Shown piece by piece: positions 48,887 to 61,546 of a stretch of DNA of 64,000 nt. A program made the translations under genes and the position numbers. Below the pieces are notes generated by a model. The model was not told the origin of the DNA, searched no databases, and worked only from the letters and a program-made list of their open reading frames with translations. The stretch comes from Chalciporus piperatus (Eukaryota; Basidiomycota; Agaricomycetes; Boletales; Boletaceae), in assembly GCA_038093975.1 (NCBI GenBank), contig JBBPTG010000047.1:104597-168596 (forward strand). The letters are read 5' to 3'. Positions within the stretch are counted from its first letter, which is position 1; each line of letters begins with the position of its first letter.

Positions 48887-51800
48887 CTACCAACCAGGGA
48901 TAGTACCATTCAACCTGAAGTCCCTGCTACTCGCACCGACCGAGAAGGTGATGGTTCCATTGGGTTTTGCCCATCCCTGGCGCACGACATCCCAAACCGA
49001 GAGATCGTAGCGCGAAAGCGTGATCGATGCTCGGCCTTTGTGACCAGGCTCGAGTTCGATGTTGGTAAATCCTTTCAGGACCGAGGGGGGCTCCATTGCC
49101 GATGGTGGGTGGTGCACGTAGAGTTGGGGTATCTAGGGAGATGCAAATTAGAGATCAACAATGTACTAGCGTGGAACGGAATAGACTCACCTCGCCACCG
49201 TAACGCCAGCCTGAGTTCTGCACATTGAACGTCACCTGGAATGCAGGCATGTGGAGCCTAAGAAATCCAACGTTAGTTCAAAGTGGTGATCATCGTCAAA
49301 TTGCGTATTACCAAAGAGCGGTTGAAGACCCCTCAGCGATGGGAGTGGCACCTCCGTTCGCCCAGTTATCGATCAACCAACTTTCAGCGTTGTCCTTCTG
49401 AGAGATAGGGGTAATTTTGAGGTCGGAGTACTCGAAGGTCGTGTAACTCAGGCCGAACCCAAACTCGTAACGTGGGGCGATGTTTTGCTAGAGAATTAGT
49501 ATAAGCAAGATCATCAAGTGACATATTCAACCTCGACTCACAGCGTCAAACCAACGGTAATCGATGAGGAGCCTGTTGGCTTGTGAGCGTGATGTGCTTG
49601 TGACGAAGATGACAGAAACTTACCCTTCAGTATAGTTGATGGAGAGAATGTCTGCAGCTGTACCACCCAACGCAAGTTGAGCAGAGTAGTCGGTCGCGTT
49701 CTTCGCGATTGTGTAAGGTAGGCGTCCGGACGGGTTCCAGTCACCGTACAGGACGTCCTTGATTCCATTACCCGCTTCATTGCCACCAAGACTGGCCCAG
49801 AGGACCTTTAATGCAGGTAAGAATCAATCCGGTGATGGAAGAGGAATACCGACAGCAGTGATGTTAGGATGATCAATCCAAGGTTCAAGAATCAATGGCC
49901 CAACGCTGTTTGTCACCACAATCGTATTGTTGTTCTGGGACGCAACGGCGAGAATGAGCTGGTCGCCCTGGTGCCAAGCAGTCAAGTTCTTCCTGTCACC
50001 TGCATTTCCATCGACCGTGATGTAGCCCTTCACTCGACGTCAGCGACGCCAAGATACAAGGCTTGTGGATGTAAGTACCTCTCCAGAATCCGAGTTCACG
50101 AAGACGATGGCAACCTCCTTAGCGACGACAGAGGTTTTAGCTTTGGCGAGGTTCCAGTTATCAAAGTCCCAGGAGAGAGTAGTCTGGTCCTGGATCGCAC
50201 GTGCTTGGATCGCCTCATAGGGCTTGGGAAAAATGTGAGCTTTCTGTGAGATCCTTCGTTACAGAGCAGGACTTACAGAAATGAGATATGTAAAGGCATC
50301 CGTGCTAAGTTACCTGGATGAGCACACATCACATATGAACAAACTGGGTGAAACACATACCCAGAGCCCCATCCCATGGCGAGAATACCGAGGGGATCTC
50401 CACCCTGGTCAGAATATTCGTTGGGGCCAGACGGCGGAGGTGCAGCATCGCTGCCGACCAATACCATACTCTTCGGCTTGTCCAAAGGCAAAGCGCCTTT
50501 GTTCTTGAGCAAAACTATGCCACCTGCAGCGATCTGCCTGACGATCTGGTAGTGGTCGCTTTGTGCGTTGACTTCGTGGTTGATGGGATCGTTGAAGTTC
50601 CACGAGTCGATGGTCGTGTTCGGATATCCTTGATCCTGGTGCAGGTAGTACCATGCAGCAACAATACGCGTAGCCATGTCATCCAAACGGGACATAGCGA
50701 TAGTACCGTTCATCACAAACGCGGTAAGGTTTCCACCAAAGTATGAATTGTGTGAACTGAAAGTGACATCTCCAGGCATAGTCATCTGTGAGCCGAGGTC
50801 AGCAAGGAATGAAAACGAGCAATCGATTGGACGGACGTCTAGACCAGCAACAGCCGACAATGTGTTCATTGTTGCGGCCCAATCGGACTGGACGACTTCT
50901 CATTGTCAGGACATGAAATCACTTGCAGGGCAAACGGCGCTTACAGCCCTGGAAACCGAACTCGCGCTTCAGTATGTCGTTCAAGGTTTTGTTGTTGTTG
51001 CATGCGTAGGTGTCGTTGACGAGATCTGGCTGGGCCTCAGACTACAAAAGATGCAACAGAGATAGGACTGACTGTAACTGCACATGACGGAAGAGACACC
51101 AGCCATGACGGAACGCATGAATGGGTGGGCATAGATCTCATGCTGGGTTCGGTCATCGACGTTGGACGATGATTGCGTACGCTTCCATTCTTGCTCGCTG
51201 TTATGTATGTGGCGTCAAAAATTGCGAGCATGGTATACTCGAAGGCAACTCAACTTGTTGATGTAGTGTTTGGCAGTGGCTTGAACACCACCAGCTTGCA
51301 GGCCGAGAATGGTTTCGTACGCAGCCTCTCCCGAAAGGAAAGGGTCAGCTCCAAAACCTTCCCAGTTACGCCCGCCCTGAGCAACGCGACCCATGTTCAT
51401 CATAGGGCCAAGTGAAATATGGATACCCTTGGCTTTGTTTTCCTGACCCATGGCAAGCCCACGTGCACGGATCAAAGCACGATTCCAACTGTTGAAGATT
51501 TCCTGTGAATCAATTTGATTAAACACGGCGTTATCCACTCACGTTGACGCCGCGGTGATACCGGCAGGGAAAGAAGTGACGAGGTCAGTGAAACGAATGC
51601 CCAGGGGCGAGTCCTGATTCGAGTTTAAGAGCACGTGACAGGTATAAAATGGCGATATGACCGACCTGAAGACAGAGGCTTGGCAAGGGTCCCACTGCAG
51701 GGATATTTCCAACACAAAGACCACCCATCCAGCCCACGCCAGTGGTGACGTTGACTTTTTGTTCAATGGTGAAGCTGGAAATCTATGTTTTTGGGTCGTA

Positions 51801-52174
51801 AATATCATGAATGATAACGATGTTAATCATGCACAAACCATTGCTTTAGCCTTAGCATAAGCTGTAGCCCATGCTGGCGCGAAGTCCGGCACGATGGTCG
51901 GGTCTGGGCTTGCGGGTGGGGGGTACAATGGGTCGGTCGCAGGGAACAGCGGCGGCTGAGGTGGCAGAGTTGGAGTGGGGTAGGGGGTGAACGGGTAATC
52001 GGAGATTGGGAGGGTAAGCTGGCCAGTCTCGGTAGCAACGGACATGGCTGTGGACGAAGTCGTTGTGGTAGGAGTCGCAGAGGAGGTTGAGTTCGCGGAC
52101 GACGTCGCTGCCGAGCTCGCCGCGAGGGCGTACGGCGCCAACAGCAAAAACGAGACGAGCAACTTTCGAGCCAT
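48887..52174 (-). CDS. GH3 beta-glucosidase, secreted
   Basis: The true ATG is at 52174, giving the signal peptide MARKLLVSFLLLAPYALAA and a Ser/Thr/Pro linker. The GH3 N-domain follows: KGIHISLGPMMNMGRVAQGG, NWEGFGADPFLSG, TAKHYINNEQEW, SSVMCSYN, and FGFQGCSDWAAT with the nucleophile Asp in SDW (about 50880). The C-domain has GGIVLLKNKGALPL, GPNEYSDQGGDPLG and NLTAWHQGDQLILAVA. The fibronectin-type end has FGFGLSYTTFEYSDL and YVHHPPSAMEPPSVLKGF. At least ten introns occur, and the segments I checked join in frame. By family it releases glucose from beta-linked oligosaccharides outside the cell. A broken relative lies head-to-head at 53336-55193. Confidence 0.9.
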
Positions 52175-53335
52175 GCGGGGGGACAAGGCAGGGCCAAGTT
52201 GAGGATGGCCCTCGTCCTCTTCGGGGTTATATATTAGCTTCGGCTACTATTTAGGTCTGAAAGTTCCTTATTATTAGGTTTGTTACAGTAGATGTCTTGG
52301 GTCGGATCAACGTTACTTAGTAATGACATGAAGCTTTCCACAGTCCATTCCACATTCTACGTTCTGCATTTTACATAATAATATAGTGCTTATAGGCCTA
52401 TAGTGGTTTCGAAGTGGGCATGAAGACCGCCATAGCAAGCCAGACTTCTCTTGATACACTACATTGAGTACGGGGTCTTCTTCCCCTCAAATGGAACGAA
52501 ACTTTTGTCCGCGACTCAGGGTGCCAGTGTCTCACGCAAGACTGGATCGATCTATGACTCTGAGTACACCACATGATCTCCGGTTGTCAGGTCAAGTTTG
52601 GTTCAGCCTATCATATGGTCTGCTGATCTCCCTCAGGCTTTGTCCTCGCGATGCTACCTCCACAGCAATTGTATTCTCTCGAGTTGAATATAGTTCACCG
52701 TTTCTTATTGTCTGAATCGTCCTCCTCTCCATCACTGCTTATACTCATACACGGACCGTGTTCTCGAAAAGTCTCCAGCCAACGCACAACTGGCTGGATT
52801 GTCTGAATCAGTTCCTGGAAAGCTCGGCCGCCTTGTGTTCGAAATGCTCAAGCGGTGTCGAATTGTCAGGTAAGATGTCTCAGCTTCTGTCTCAGCTTCC
52901 TATGTTTTTTGACCCCTTGACCCAATTGCTCAGCGCTGATGTCAACTGACTGTTATGTCCTCGGCTTTCCACCTCTTTCCACCCCTCATCGGATGCCCGA
53001 CTCTCCGAAAACCGACTTCGAATTCTCATGTTTGTATGTTTGAATCAGTTCCCATGTTGATGTGACCAGCCTGCAGGTAAGAAAATTGTCGGCATTCACC
53101 GATAATTTACCGCGATCAGCCTTGCGTTTATCGTGCACTTTGGGCGGAAAGGAATCAGTCCACAATTGGATCAAAGTAGCGACGGGAAAGGGTACCTCCT
53201 TTGACCCCGGAAGGACTTTGTGCGAACGTTTGCTGCACGCCCAAAGTTTCTGTCCACATTCGATCTTCGATAGTGTGCCACGGGATCATGATCTAGCAAA
53301 ACAGTTTAATGTGAGGCGATAACCAGCGGCTTCGC
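52175..53335. other. Divergent region between GH3 gene and GH3 pseudogene
   Basis: Promoter of the intact GH3 gene and flank of its inverted relative. A few short phrases recur (GAATCAGTTCC at about 52807 and 53043), but no gene is seen. Confidence 0.45.
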
Positions 53336-55193
53336 AGATTGCCTACAGCGCTGAGTCGTACCTCGCGACTGAGACTTGGCAGATCGCTCTACCTAATTCA
53401 GAATACCCATTCAGCCCATTCCCTACACCGTCAATACCTCCAGATCCGCCAATCTATCCTGCTACTGATCCTTGGCACCCCCCTCCTGTCAGCCCTGATC
53501 CTCAAATTGTTCCGAGTTCGGACGAGCATGGGCGGCGGCCTGCAAAAGCGCGGGCCCTGGCGAGTTTAGCCGCATCTGTACGAAGCGTACAAGGGTCTGG
53601 TTTCCGCCATCCAGCACCGGAATGCCCTGTTCCTAGTCTTGTCATCTTGGCGCTGATCATCGGTCTCTGCCAATAATAGATCACCAACTTTTCCGGACCG
53701 AACGAGTACGTCGACCAGGATGGACACCCAAGTGGGATTCGGTTCCGGGTATACATCTCACCCTCTGTGAGGTCTCGCGACATGAACTGACAGAGGCAAC
53801 GCAGAACGGATAACTTTACACCTCTCATCTCTCTAAGTCATCTCTCTAAGTCGCTGCTCTGTGAACTAGAATCAGAACAAGGACAGCTCACACCGTTGTT
53901 CGGCCTTACGAAGCCATTCAAGCACGCGCGATCCTGGACCAGACCACTATCATGGGACTTTCAAAGGGTGATTGGAATCTCGCGAAGGCCGGAAATTCGG
54001 TTGTCGATAAGACTCGGATTCTGGAGAGGTACTTACATACACACGCCTTGGCTTTTTTGCGTCGCTGACGTCGAGCAAAGGGATACATCACGGTTGACGG
54101 AAACGCAGGCGATCGTCAGAACCTGACTGCTTGGCATGAAGGCGACCAGCTCATTCTGGCCGTCGCGGCTCAGAACAACAACGTGATAAGAGGACCAACG
54201 TTGTTAGTTACCCTGGGTTGGACATCCCAACGTTACTGCGGTCAGTCTTACCTTTCTGCTGCTGTCCACAACACCGCTCACCAGTCCTGTGGCGCTGGAA
54301 TTTAGATCTTGTGGGAAATTTTGTGAGGAAACGAGGCCGGAAACGGATTCACGGACGTGTTGTATGGAAACTGGAACCCGTCCGGAAAGCTTCCTTACAC
54401 GATTGCTAAGTCTCCCGAAGATTACCCTGTCCAGTTGGTGACTGGAGAGACAGCGGCGGATATCCTGTCAATAAACCACACCGAGAGGTATGTCCATCGA
54501 ACCTTGCGGCCATCCTCCCTGAGACTTACCTGTGGGTCACACAGGTTGTACGTCGACTACCGGTGGTTCGACTACATACGTTCTTCGCATCACAAACGCG
54601 CCGGTGGACCCTATTGACTCGGGCTCGCGACGAAAAACACATCACACCACGCTATGAGTTCGGTTTCACGTTCGAAAGAAGGTAGAGCCCATGGACAACG
54701 CGGGAGGTTGGTTTATCAACAACTGGGAGAACGGTGGAGCGTCGCCTATCACTGAGGGGTCTACGACTGCGCTTTGGTGAGTAACGCATACACTGCACCA
54801 CTGACCGTCGAATGACATTTTCACCTCCATAGGCTTCACATGCCCGCGTACCGGGTGACGTTCAACATCCAAAACACGGGGTCGCGGTATGGCGTAGAAG
54901 TGCGTTTCCTTGAACGCCACTCACCTTGAGGCATGCCTTCTGCATTGTAGATTCCCCAGTTGTACCTTCACCACCCAGCCTCGGCGATGGAGCCTCCGTC
55001 GATCCTGAAAGGGTTCACGGACATCGAGCTCGAGCCAGGCCAGCCAGGTCAAGTATCCATCACGCTCTCGCGGTATGACCTCTCCATCTGGGACGTCGTC
55101 AGCCAGGGGTGGGTGCGGCCAAATGGTACGATCAACTTCTCGATAGGGACGAGCAGCAGGGACTTCAGGCTCTCGGGGACTATTCTGGAATGA
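53336..55193 (+). pseudogene. GH3 beta-glucosidase pseudogene without catalytic core
   Basis: The N-terminal linker (SEYPFSPFPTPSIPPDPPIY, about 53390) aligns with that of the intact GH3 gene. The sequence then jumps to FSGPNEYVDQDGHPSG (about 53694), a C-domain segment, so roughly 450 residues including the SDW nucleophile are missing. Decayed pieces follow in order: EAIQARAILDQTT, GYITVDGNAGDR, VLYGNWNPSGKLPYTIAKSP, DYRWFD, MPAYRVTFNIQNTGSRYG and YLHHPASAMEPPSILKGF. Frameshifts and stops separate several of them. The end SSRDFRLSGTIL is almost intact. Its opposite orientation to the intact gene indicates an inverted duplication followed by internal deletion. Confidence 0.88.
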
Positions 55194-57151
55194 GCGATAC
55201 GAGAGGTGAAACGCGGACGTTCGGCTGGAGGGAATAGTTGTTTTGGATGAAACCATGGGTGGAGACCCAGATTCGTCGTCTACGTCATTGACGACCTGTT
55301 TTGACGAACTAGTTCATAGAAGCGTGCATCATGTTAACGTAATGTACAATGAACCGCACACACCTTGGAGACGGGAGACGAAAGGGGTGAGTAACATCGG
55401 AGTGGCTGAGTGGCTGAGTGACGAGCGAGAAAAACAAAGATCAACATGGCGAGGGGCGAGAAGGTGAGTGGCACTGGCAGATCGCACCTATATACATTTC
55501 TGGCCTCGGTACCATCCGTTCTGGCCTTCGCCTCGGAGACCTCGGGATCCTTCTTTTAGGACGCGGCAGCAACGGGGTGCTCGCCCCGAGCGTCCTGCTT
55601 TCGGCCCGTACCTGTGGCCCTGATACCACTGCAACAAGGCATAAATTGCAGGCACGCTCAGGCCCATCGTCAAACTTGGGATAATTGATTCCAGTCTACG
55701 CATTTGACGGGGAAGAACGTTCGATAATCACTCAAACTTTTATTTACATACGCCGATCTGGTGCACCTGTACTCAACGGGACAAGCATTTTCCAAAGACG
55801 CACAGCACCAACTTGAAGTACGGTCCCCAATCGAAACGCTCCGATGTAATCGCTGTCACTTGAATATCGAGGTTGCATAGCAGCATGGCCTTGCGATGAC
55901 AAGCAACGTTAACCGTAAGTACCATAGGGCAGTTTGCAACCAAGAGCGAATCAATCAATTATCTTGTGCCCGACAACAATCCATGCTCCGACACATAAAA
56001 TTAGGTAGCTATGATACGCTGAGGGAGATTTACACGAAGGAGGGCGTGTCCACGACTCGGTAGTCAAGCACACAATTTGCACTTACCTGGTCGAGAACTT
56101 GGATGAGATAAAAAGGAGAGTGAGAAGAGACATACACAATTTGTTGGGCGAACCCAGTCGATGTCCATATGGCACATGTCACGAATGAGTGCCTGGCCAA
56201 AACCAGTCTGATTGATTTGGGTCGGTACCTGCGTGTGGGTTAGATTCACGCTGAGGAAGGGGTGGCGAGAGGAATAAGATAAAAAGAATGATCTAGATAT
56301 GTAGATCTGGTACAAAACCTATCCAACCATACTACGGTGACACACCTAATAGGAGAACCTTCGCCTGTTTCCTAACTTTTATTGCGTCTTCCTTGAGTTG
56401 ACGCTATCTGAAACTGACTTGGCGGGGGTGGCACCAGAGTTGCTCATTGCTTGTGTCAACTAGGGCGAAACAAAACTACTGGGAGGCTTGATCCACAGAA
56501 GGTGAGGTAGTGCCGTTAGCGCTGGCTCACCAGGGTGCTCATTCAATAATCAACGCTTAACCCTGCGGCCGATGCTTTGGGCCTCAGGCTTGGCAGTATT
56601 GCCGCCAGCACTCGATAGTTCCTAAACAACAGTTAATCATGGGAGACATGGAGCAATACGTGAAATGATTGATGCGTATACTACGTTCTTTGTCGACGGG
56701 CCGGAGTGTGGGATTCTGTAACGAGCCTGCCCTAATTCCCGTGAAGAACATGCAACTTCCGTGGTCTGCTCTCTTTTCCTCGTCTTCCACTGAGCTTTTT
56801 AAAAAATCATTGTCAAGCCTGATGCACAAGGACAGGTCATATCATCAAATGCAGAAATCTGCAGGTGAGCATCCCTTTCTCTGGTCCACTACGAAGGCGC
56901 CCTTTTCGCGAACTTCAAAATCTTCAATGATGATACTTCATTTTTTGTTCAGTTATCCCTGTCTTAACACCCATGTCGAGACCTTGAATATCTGATTTTA
57001 TATTCTCACTTGTCCAATTACCCATGTGCTCACTCTGTTGCAGGTCTGTAACAGTACTTCCATAGCGACAGTCCCAACAAATTTTCGACTCCAGCCTTGT
57101 CAATACCTATCGTAATTTACATATTCAACCTTATTCATATACCAAAATCTT
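55194..57151. other. Gene-poor intergenic stretch
   Basis: About 2 kb without a recognisable gene. Short frames on both strands lack motifs. No repeat array was seen. Confidence 0.45.
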
Positions 57152-59099
57152 TCACACTACGAACGCGGCTGAGCCAACAGGCCCCAGCGTGAAACCCCCG
57201 TCGGGCCCGTCCGAAATGTCTGCGACACCGCTGGTGAAGATCGTGTCTACCACTGCAACGCCCTGCAGGCCCAAGGACTTCCAGCTCACCGTCTGGTTGA
57301 CATAATTCGTGTTCGTAGCAAGCACGAGGGTGGACGAACCTCCTTTCCATGTCGCCACTGAAGCTCCCCCAACAACGTACGCTGTACGCACATAAGCGGG
57401 GTTGAACAAGAACTGCGTAATCTTCGGCAGGCTCAACGCCAACGCTGACGCGGATGCTTTGATGTTCGCCGGTGTAGGGTCATCCCATGGAACGATACCC
57501 AATGCACCCTGGTTGATACCCATAATGCTTTGTACGACCCACTCCTCGCCAGTCGGCGCGCGCAGCCAGTACCTAGTGAAGCCAATCCTCGTCAGGAAAC
57601 GCGGCAACAATAAAGCACATTATGGGTCACTCACTCGCCATCACCGCCGAATGCCTGCGGAACGGTCCAAACGGCCTTGTTACGCTCCCAGCCCATCACC
57701 TCCAGTCGGTTCTTGAAGCTGGCCACACGGTCGCTGATGTCGAAGTACGTTCCGATTCCGCTGTTAGCAGGGACATAACCGTTGGAGTACGTCGTGTTAG
57801 GTGGAACCGCAGCAGTATCGCCCGCGGGAATGCTGATGCAATTGTCGCAACCACAGTCACCGTAGTCGGGCGGACACGTCGTGTTCCACTCGTTGGAGTA
57901 AGTTACATTGTTGCCCACCATGTACACGTCTTGCATGACCACATCAGTGCCAGCTGTATACGCGGACCAGTAGTAATCCTGGCAGTTGAGCACCAGACTG
58001 ACGGGATGATATCCATCAAGACTGTAGATCACATCGTAGGCGATCGTGGTGGCGTTGAGGGGATCTGACGTGCCGTCGGGCTCGTCCCCAGTGTACCAGA
58101 GGAGCAAGTTCGGGCGGTTCTTAATCGAGTTGACTTGCTCCATGACGGAGGTGGAGTTCATGTACGTGAAGCGCATGTCGTACATGAGATATAGGCCGAC
58201 CTCTTGCATCCTGTCAATGACCATGTTCAAAGCAGTTAAGTTATCGAAAGTTGGGACAGGATGTATCTGCTCCAGCGGTCAAAAACAGGTAACCATCCGA
58301 GTTCAAGTTGGACGTACGATAGTGAACCTGCAAATGAGGTCAACATCGACAATAGAGAGAATAATATATAATAACTCACCCTTGTTCCTTCAGTTCGTTG
58401 ATAACCGAAAGGTTGGAAGCCAAATATCCATCAAATATGGTGTAAAATCCGATTGGGAAGACAGGCGCATACTCTCCTCCCATCCCGGTGGCAGGTTTGG
58501 CCAGAAGCGCCCCAGTTCGAAGGTCCATTTTCGTCACTGAGCTGTTCGTCGGGTTGGGTAAAAGAGACAAGGCAGTCGTTGCCGAGAACGTCTGCGATGT
58601 CGCAGAGTGCTTAGCCTCGCAGGTGAGATTATATGCAGCCATTTGAGGGGTTATACCCTCGAGGCTAAACAGTAACTCGTATGCTGTGGCATTCAGCTGC
58701 ATGGCCCCATGCGCGAGTGTCTTCCCGTCTAGGCTGACCGTCACTTGGAGCTCTGAGGCGGCGCCATGAGACAAGCTTATCGGTTGCGCGTTGGCTATCT
58801 CGTAGTACACGACCGGCGCATCGATCAGGATGGTGGCGAGGGAACCGACATCTTCAGCAAGATACGGTCGAATGGCGGGTGCGCAGCGAAGCGCGAGGAG
58901 GGGTTCTGTAGACGGTGATGGTAGTGGGAAGTTTCCGCCAGGTGCCACGGGGCTCTGACTGGACATGTAGTGCTTCCCGCACCTGTACGAGTTAATTAGA
59001 GAAGGAGGGCTATTATTCAGACGGGGCATACCATGTTTGCGCAAATACTCCAGCAAGGAGATGTGTAGTGATGAGACCAGCAAGTGCGCCTCGAATCAT
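57152..59099 (-). CDS. Secreted TIM-barrel glycoside-hydrolase-like protein
   Basis: ATG 59099 gives a signal peptide (MIRGALAGLITTHLLAGVFA) and a first exon ending QTW, spliced to CGKHYMSSQSPVAPGG. A beta-rich N-domain of about 200 residues is followed by a barrel region: FPIGFYTIFDGYLASNL, MQEVGLYLMYDMRF, RPNLLLWYTGDEPDG, DGYHPVSLVLNCQDYY and VMQDVYMV. The Cys-rich loop CPPDYGDCGCDNC follows, then RLEVMGWERNKAVWTVPQAF and a C-terminal beta-sandwich ending AFVV at 57152. The barrel with an acidic GDEPDG strand end resembles clan GH-A glycosidases. I cannot assign a GH family or prove which acids are catalytic. Confidence 0.7.
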
Positions 59100-60252
59100 G
59101 ATAACAAAACGACGCCCCGTAGACAACCACTGGAATGTCAAAGTATGTGAGAGAGGCGAACACGGCAGCTGGGCATGGGCGCAGCAATAAATAGTTCTCG
59201 GGAGGGACCATGTGACAAAAGACTAATGCTGGCGATGATGGATTCACATGAGTATTACGAGAGGCTATTTGAGAAATTCCATTCCTGACGATACAGAATT
59301 GTCATGATCATGATTACTTGCGGCAGGAAGGAGGAGTGTTGAAAATGCGACAGAATCTATCACTCAGAGGCAACCTGGGGCCCTCGTAGTGTTATGGGAA
59401 GTGGATCGTCTGGTGGGCCAGGTAGGCCCATCCTGGGTTTGTTTTCAAATTCCAATCGCGTGTCGAGCTGTTGACACGTCGAAGCTGATGTCTGATGCCT
59501 GATGCCTGAAAGGCCTGAAGGCCTGAGGTTCCACACTCTCGGAGGTCACGCGCTGCATGCCATTGCCACGGCAGTCACAAAGAGCTGTCACTGAACCAAT
59601 GATTTCGGAGCCATTTCAAAGAGTTCAACAAGTTGATGGTGAATCAATTGAATCAACTTCAAGCAAGGTTCACACACGATGAAATGTGGCTAGTTTATGC
59701 ATGCTTTTGGCATGTCTCCAGTCATTAACCAAAACTTGGAACTAAACAATGCTACCAAAGTATTGCGCACTATCGGTCTTGATCACTCGAACAACGGAGG
59801 GGATTGCGACTTGCCGCTGGAGTAGCGTGTCCAAAGTACCTGGCGCGCAGTGGATGTGAGTAAGTGGGATAGGGCTCGGAAGAAAGATTACCTTGCTTGC
59901 AAGGTCTCTTGCGGACTGGAATTGTCCCATTTTCTGTTTGCCATGTGACTTTCACGTGACGAAGCACAGCACACAGCTCACCCCTTTCTTGGCGGTCACG
60001 ATTGCACAAAGTAACTTGCTAAGCTGTGTGCCTCACAATACCACAATCTTTGCCTATGCGTCGGTACGTCCTTTCTCGCGTCGCAGTATCTACATCCACG
60101 CCCTTTCGGTTCACCATCTTCTACCGCTTCTTGGTATTCGTGTTCGAGTCGGTCTCCCTGTCGTCTTCGTCAATACAACATATGCAAGCTGCGATGAGCT
60201 AAAACCCGAAAACTCACGACATACCCTCCGTCTCACGTTCTACTCTCCCGTT
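59100..60252. other. Intergenic, nothing recognised
   Basis: Contains a short direct and inverted run of TGATGCCTGA and GGCCTGAAGGCCTGAGG at about 59485-59528. No gene recognised. Confidence 0.45.
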
Positions 60253-60646
60253 TCACGTTCTACTCTCACTGTTCAAGTGATTCCACCACTGCGTTGTTTT
60301 CGCATTCAATCGCGTTTGCCGGTCATCTTCGTCTATCAAATCGAGGCTGTGATGAGCGGTGAAAAACCGATCTTTGAAGTCACGTAGAAGACGAATAGTG
60401 TCTCTGCCTGCGCTGCGGGACAGTGCAACGTACAGATTGAACAGGTTCAGTCCTCCCGTAGGCGGAGTGGCCACATCTACAATAGCTGCCGGGATTGTTT
60501 GACCCTGTGATCGATAATCTGTACATGCGTACGCGGGGGTTATCGGAAGCTGGGTGCGTTTCACTGTTTGACTCTTGCTCTTCCCGTTCTGGATCGTGTT
60601 GATTCGAAACGTAGTCGTCACCGGTTCGATGGGCACGATTCCTGCA
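60253..60646 (-). pseudogene. PIF1/Helitron-type helicase C-terminus, truncated by LTR element
   Basis: The minus-strand frame reads AGIVPIEPVTTTFRI, then TQLPITPAYACTDYRSQGQT, VDVATPPTGGLNLFNLYVAL, SRSAGRDTIRLLRDF. This is the last helicase block (TPAYA..SQG..VALSR) of PIF1-like helicases, which in mushrooms are often part of Helitrons. The coding sequence is cut at 60647 by the LTR start, and the upstream helicase body is not in the window. The gene is therefore broken by the retrotransposon. Confidence 0.8.
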
Positions 60647-61114
60647 TGTTACGATCATTCATTCTTTCCTTTCTCATTACCTTGTACTAAGTCCTAGTCG
60701 CTGGTTCGAGTCCTGCCTAGGCCTCTTATTTCTTGCTTGCTTTAGTCAGCGGATGTTCTTCGATGTTCTTTCACATTCCATACTTCGTCATCGCTGACTC
60801 GTACTCTTACCAAGCATGACTCATTCCTATTCGTCATAGCTTGTTCTTACACATTCCAACCGGTTCCATGCCTACCCTTAACTCGTTTCTCTACTTATAT
60901 AAACCCTCGAGTTTCTCCTGTAACCTTAACTTAGACCTACGCAATCTAGCTTGGTCATTCCTTGCTTCCTGTGAACCCTCTGAGAGTCACCGTCCCACTC
61001 TTGAACGGACGCTAGGCCTTAACGTGGACATCCCATCGTTAGGCTACCTTTGAAACCCTTGCTTTGACTAGGCTTTTGTGTCTACGCTTTGACCTACCCG
61101 GCACAAGCGTAACA
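60647..61114 (+). repeat. 5' long terminal repeat
   Basis: It begins TGTTACG and ends CGTAACA, a 7-bp terminal inverted repeat of the TG..CA class. TATATAA at 60896-60902 is a promoter candidate. The transcript would start about 25-31 nt downstream, near 60927. Confidence 0.85.
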
Positions 61115-61116
61115 AA

Positions 61117-61128
61117 AGGTCTAAGTTA
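61117..61128 (+). promoter_or_regulatory. Putative self-priming primer-binding site
   Basis: AGGTCTAAGTTA starts two bases after the LTR end and is the exact reverse complement of TAACTTAGACCT at 60927-60938, the predicted mRNA 5' end. No TGG-type tRNA primer site is visible here. Tf1/sushi-group elements prime reverse transcription this way. Confidence 0.65.
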
Positions 61129-61546
61129 CCCCTGAAGGCTACCTTCGCTGTAGACCTCCACCATTTCCCAACGACCTCGCCTCGACACCTCTCGCTGGGG
61201 CCCCCCACGAGAGACCGCTAATCCACAGAACCCCGAATCTTCTGACTCGGGCTCACCTGAAGAGGAAGACCCCTCTAACCCCTACGACACCTCGGATCTT
61301 TACGACGAACCAATCACCACCCAAGAGGAACAAGAAGAAACCCTTCACCTCTCCCACGAATTTTCCTCAGCTGTAACCATCCCAAGGTCACCAACACCAC
61401 CGTCACCGACCCCAATATCCCGAAGAGCTCCACAGTTCCCTGTGTCGCCTGCTCCCCCACGAACCCCAGCTTTCCCCACTCCTTCCCTTCCCGCGCCCGC
61501 ATTTGCACCAGGAGCGTATCAGATACCCCCTACCTTCGTAAATCCC

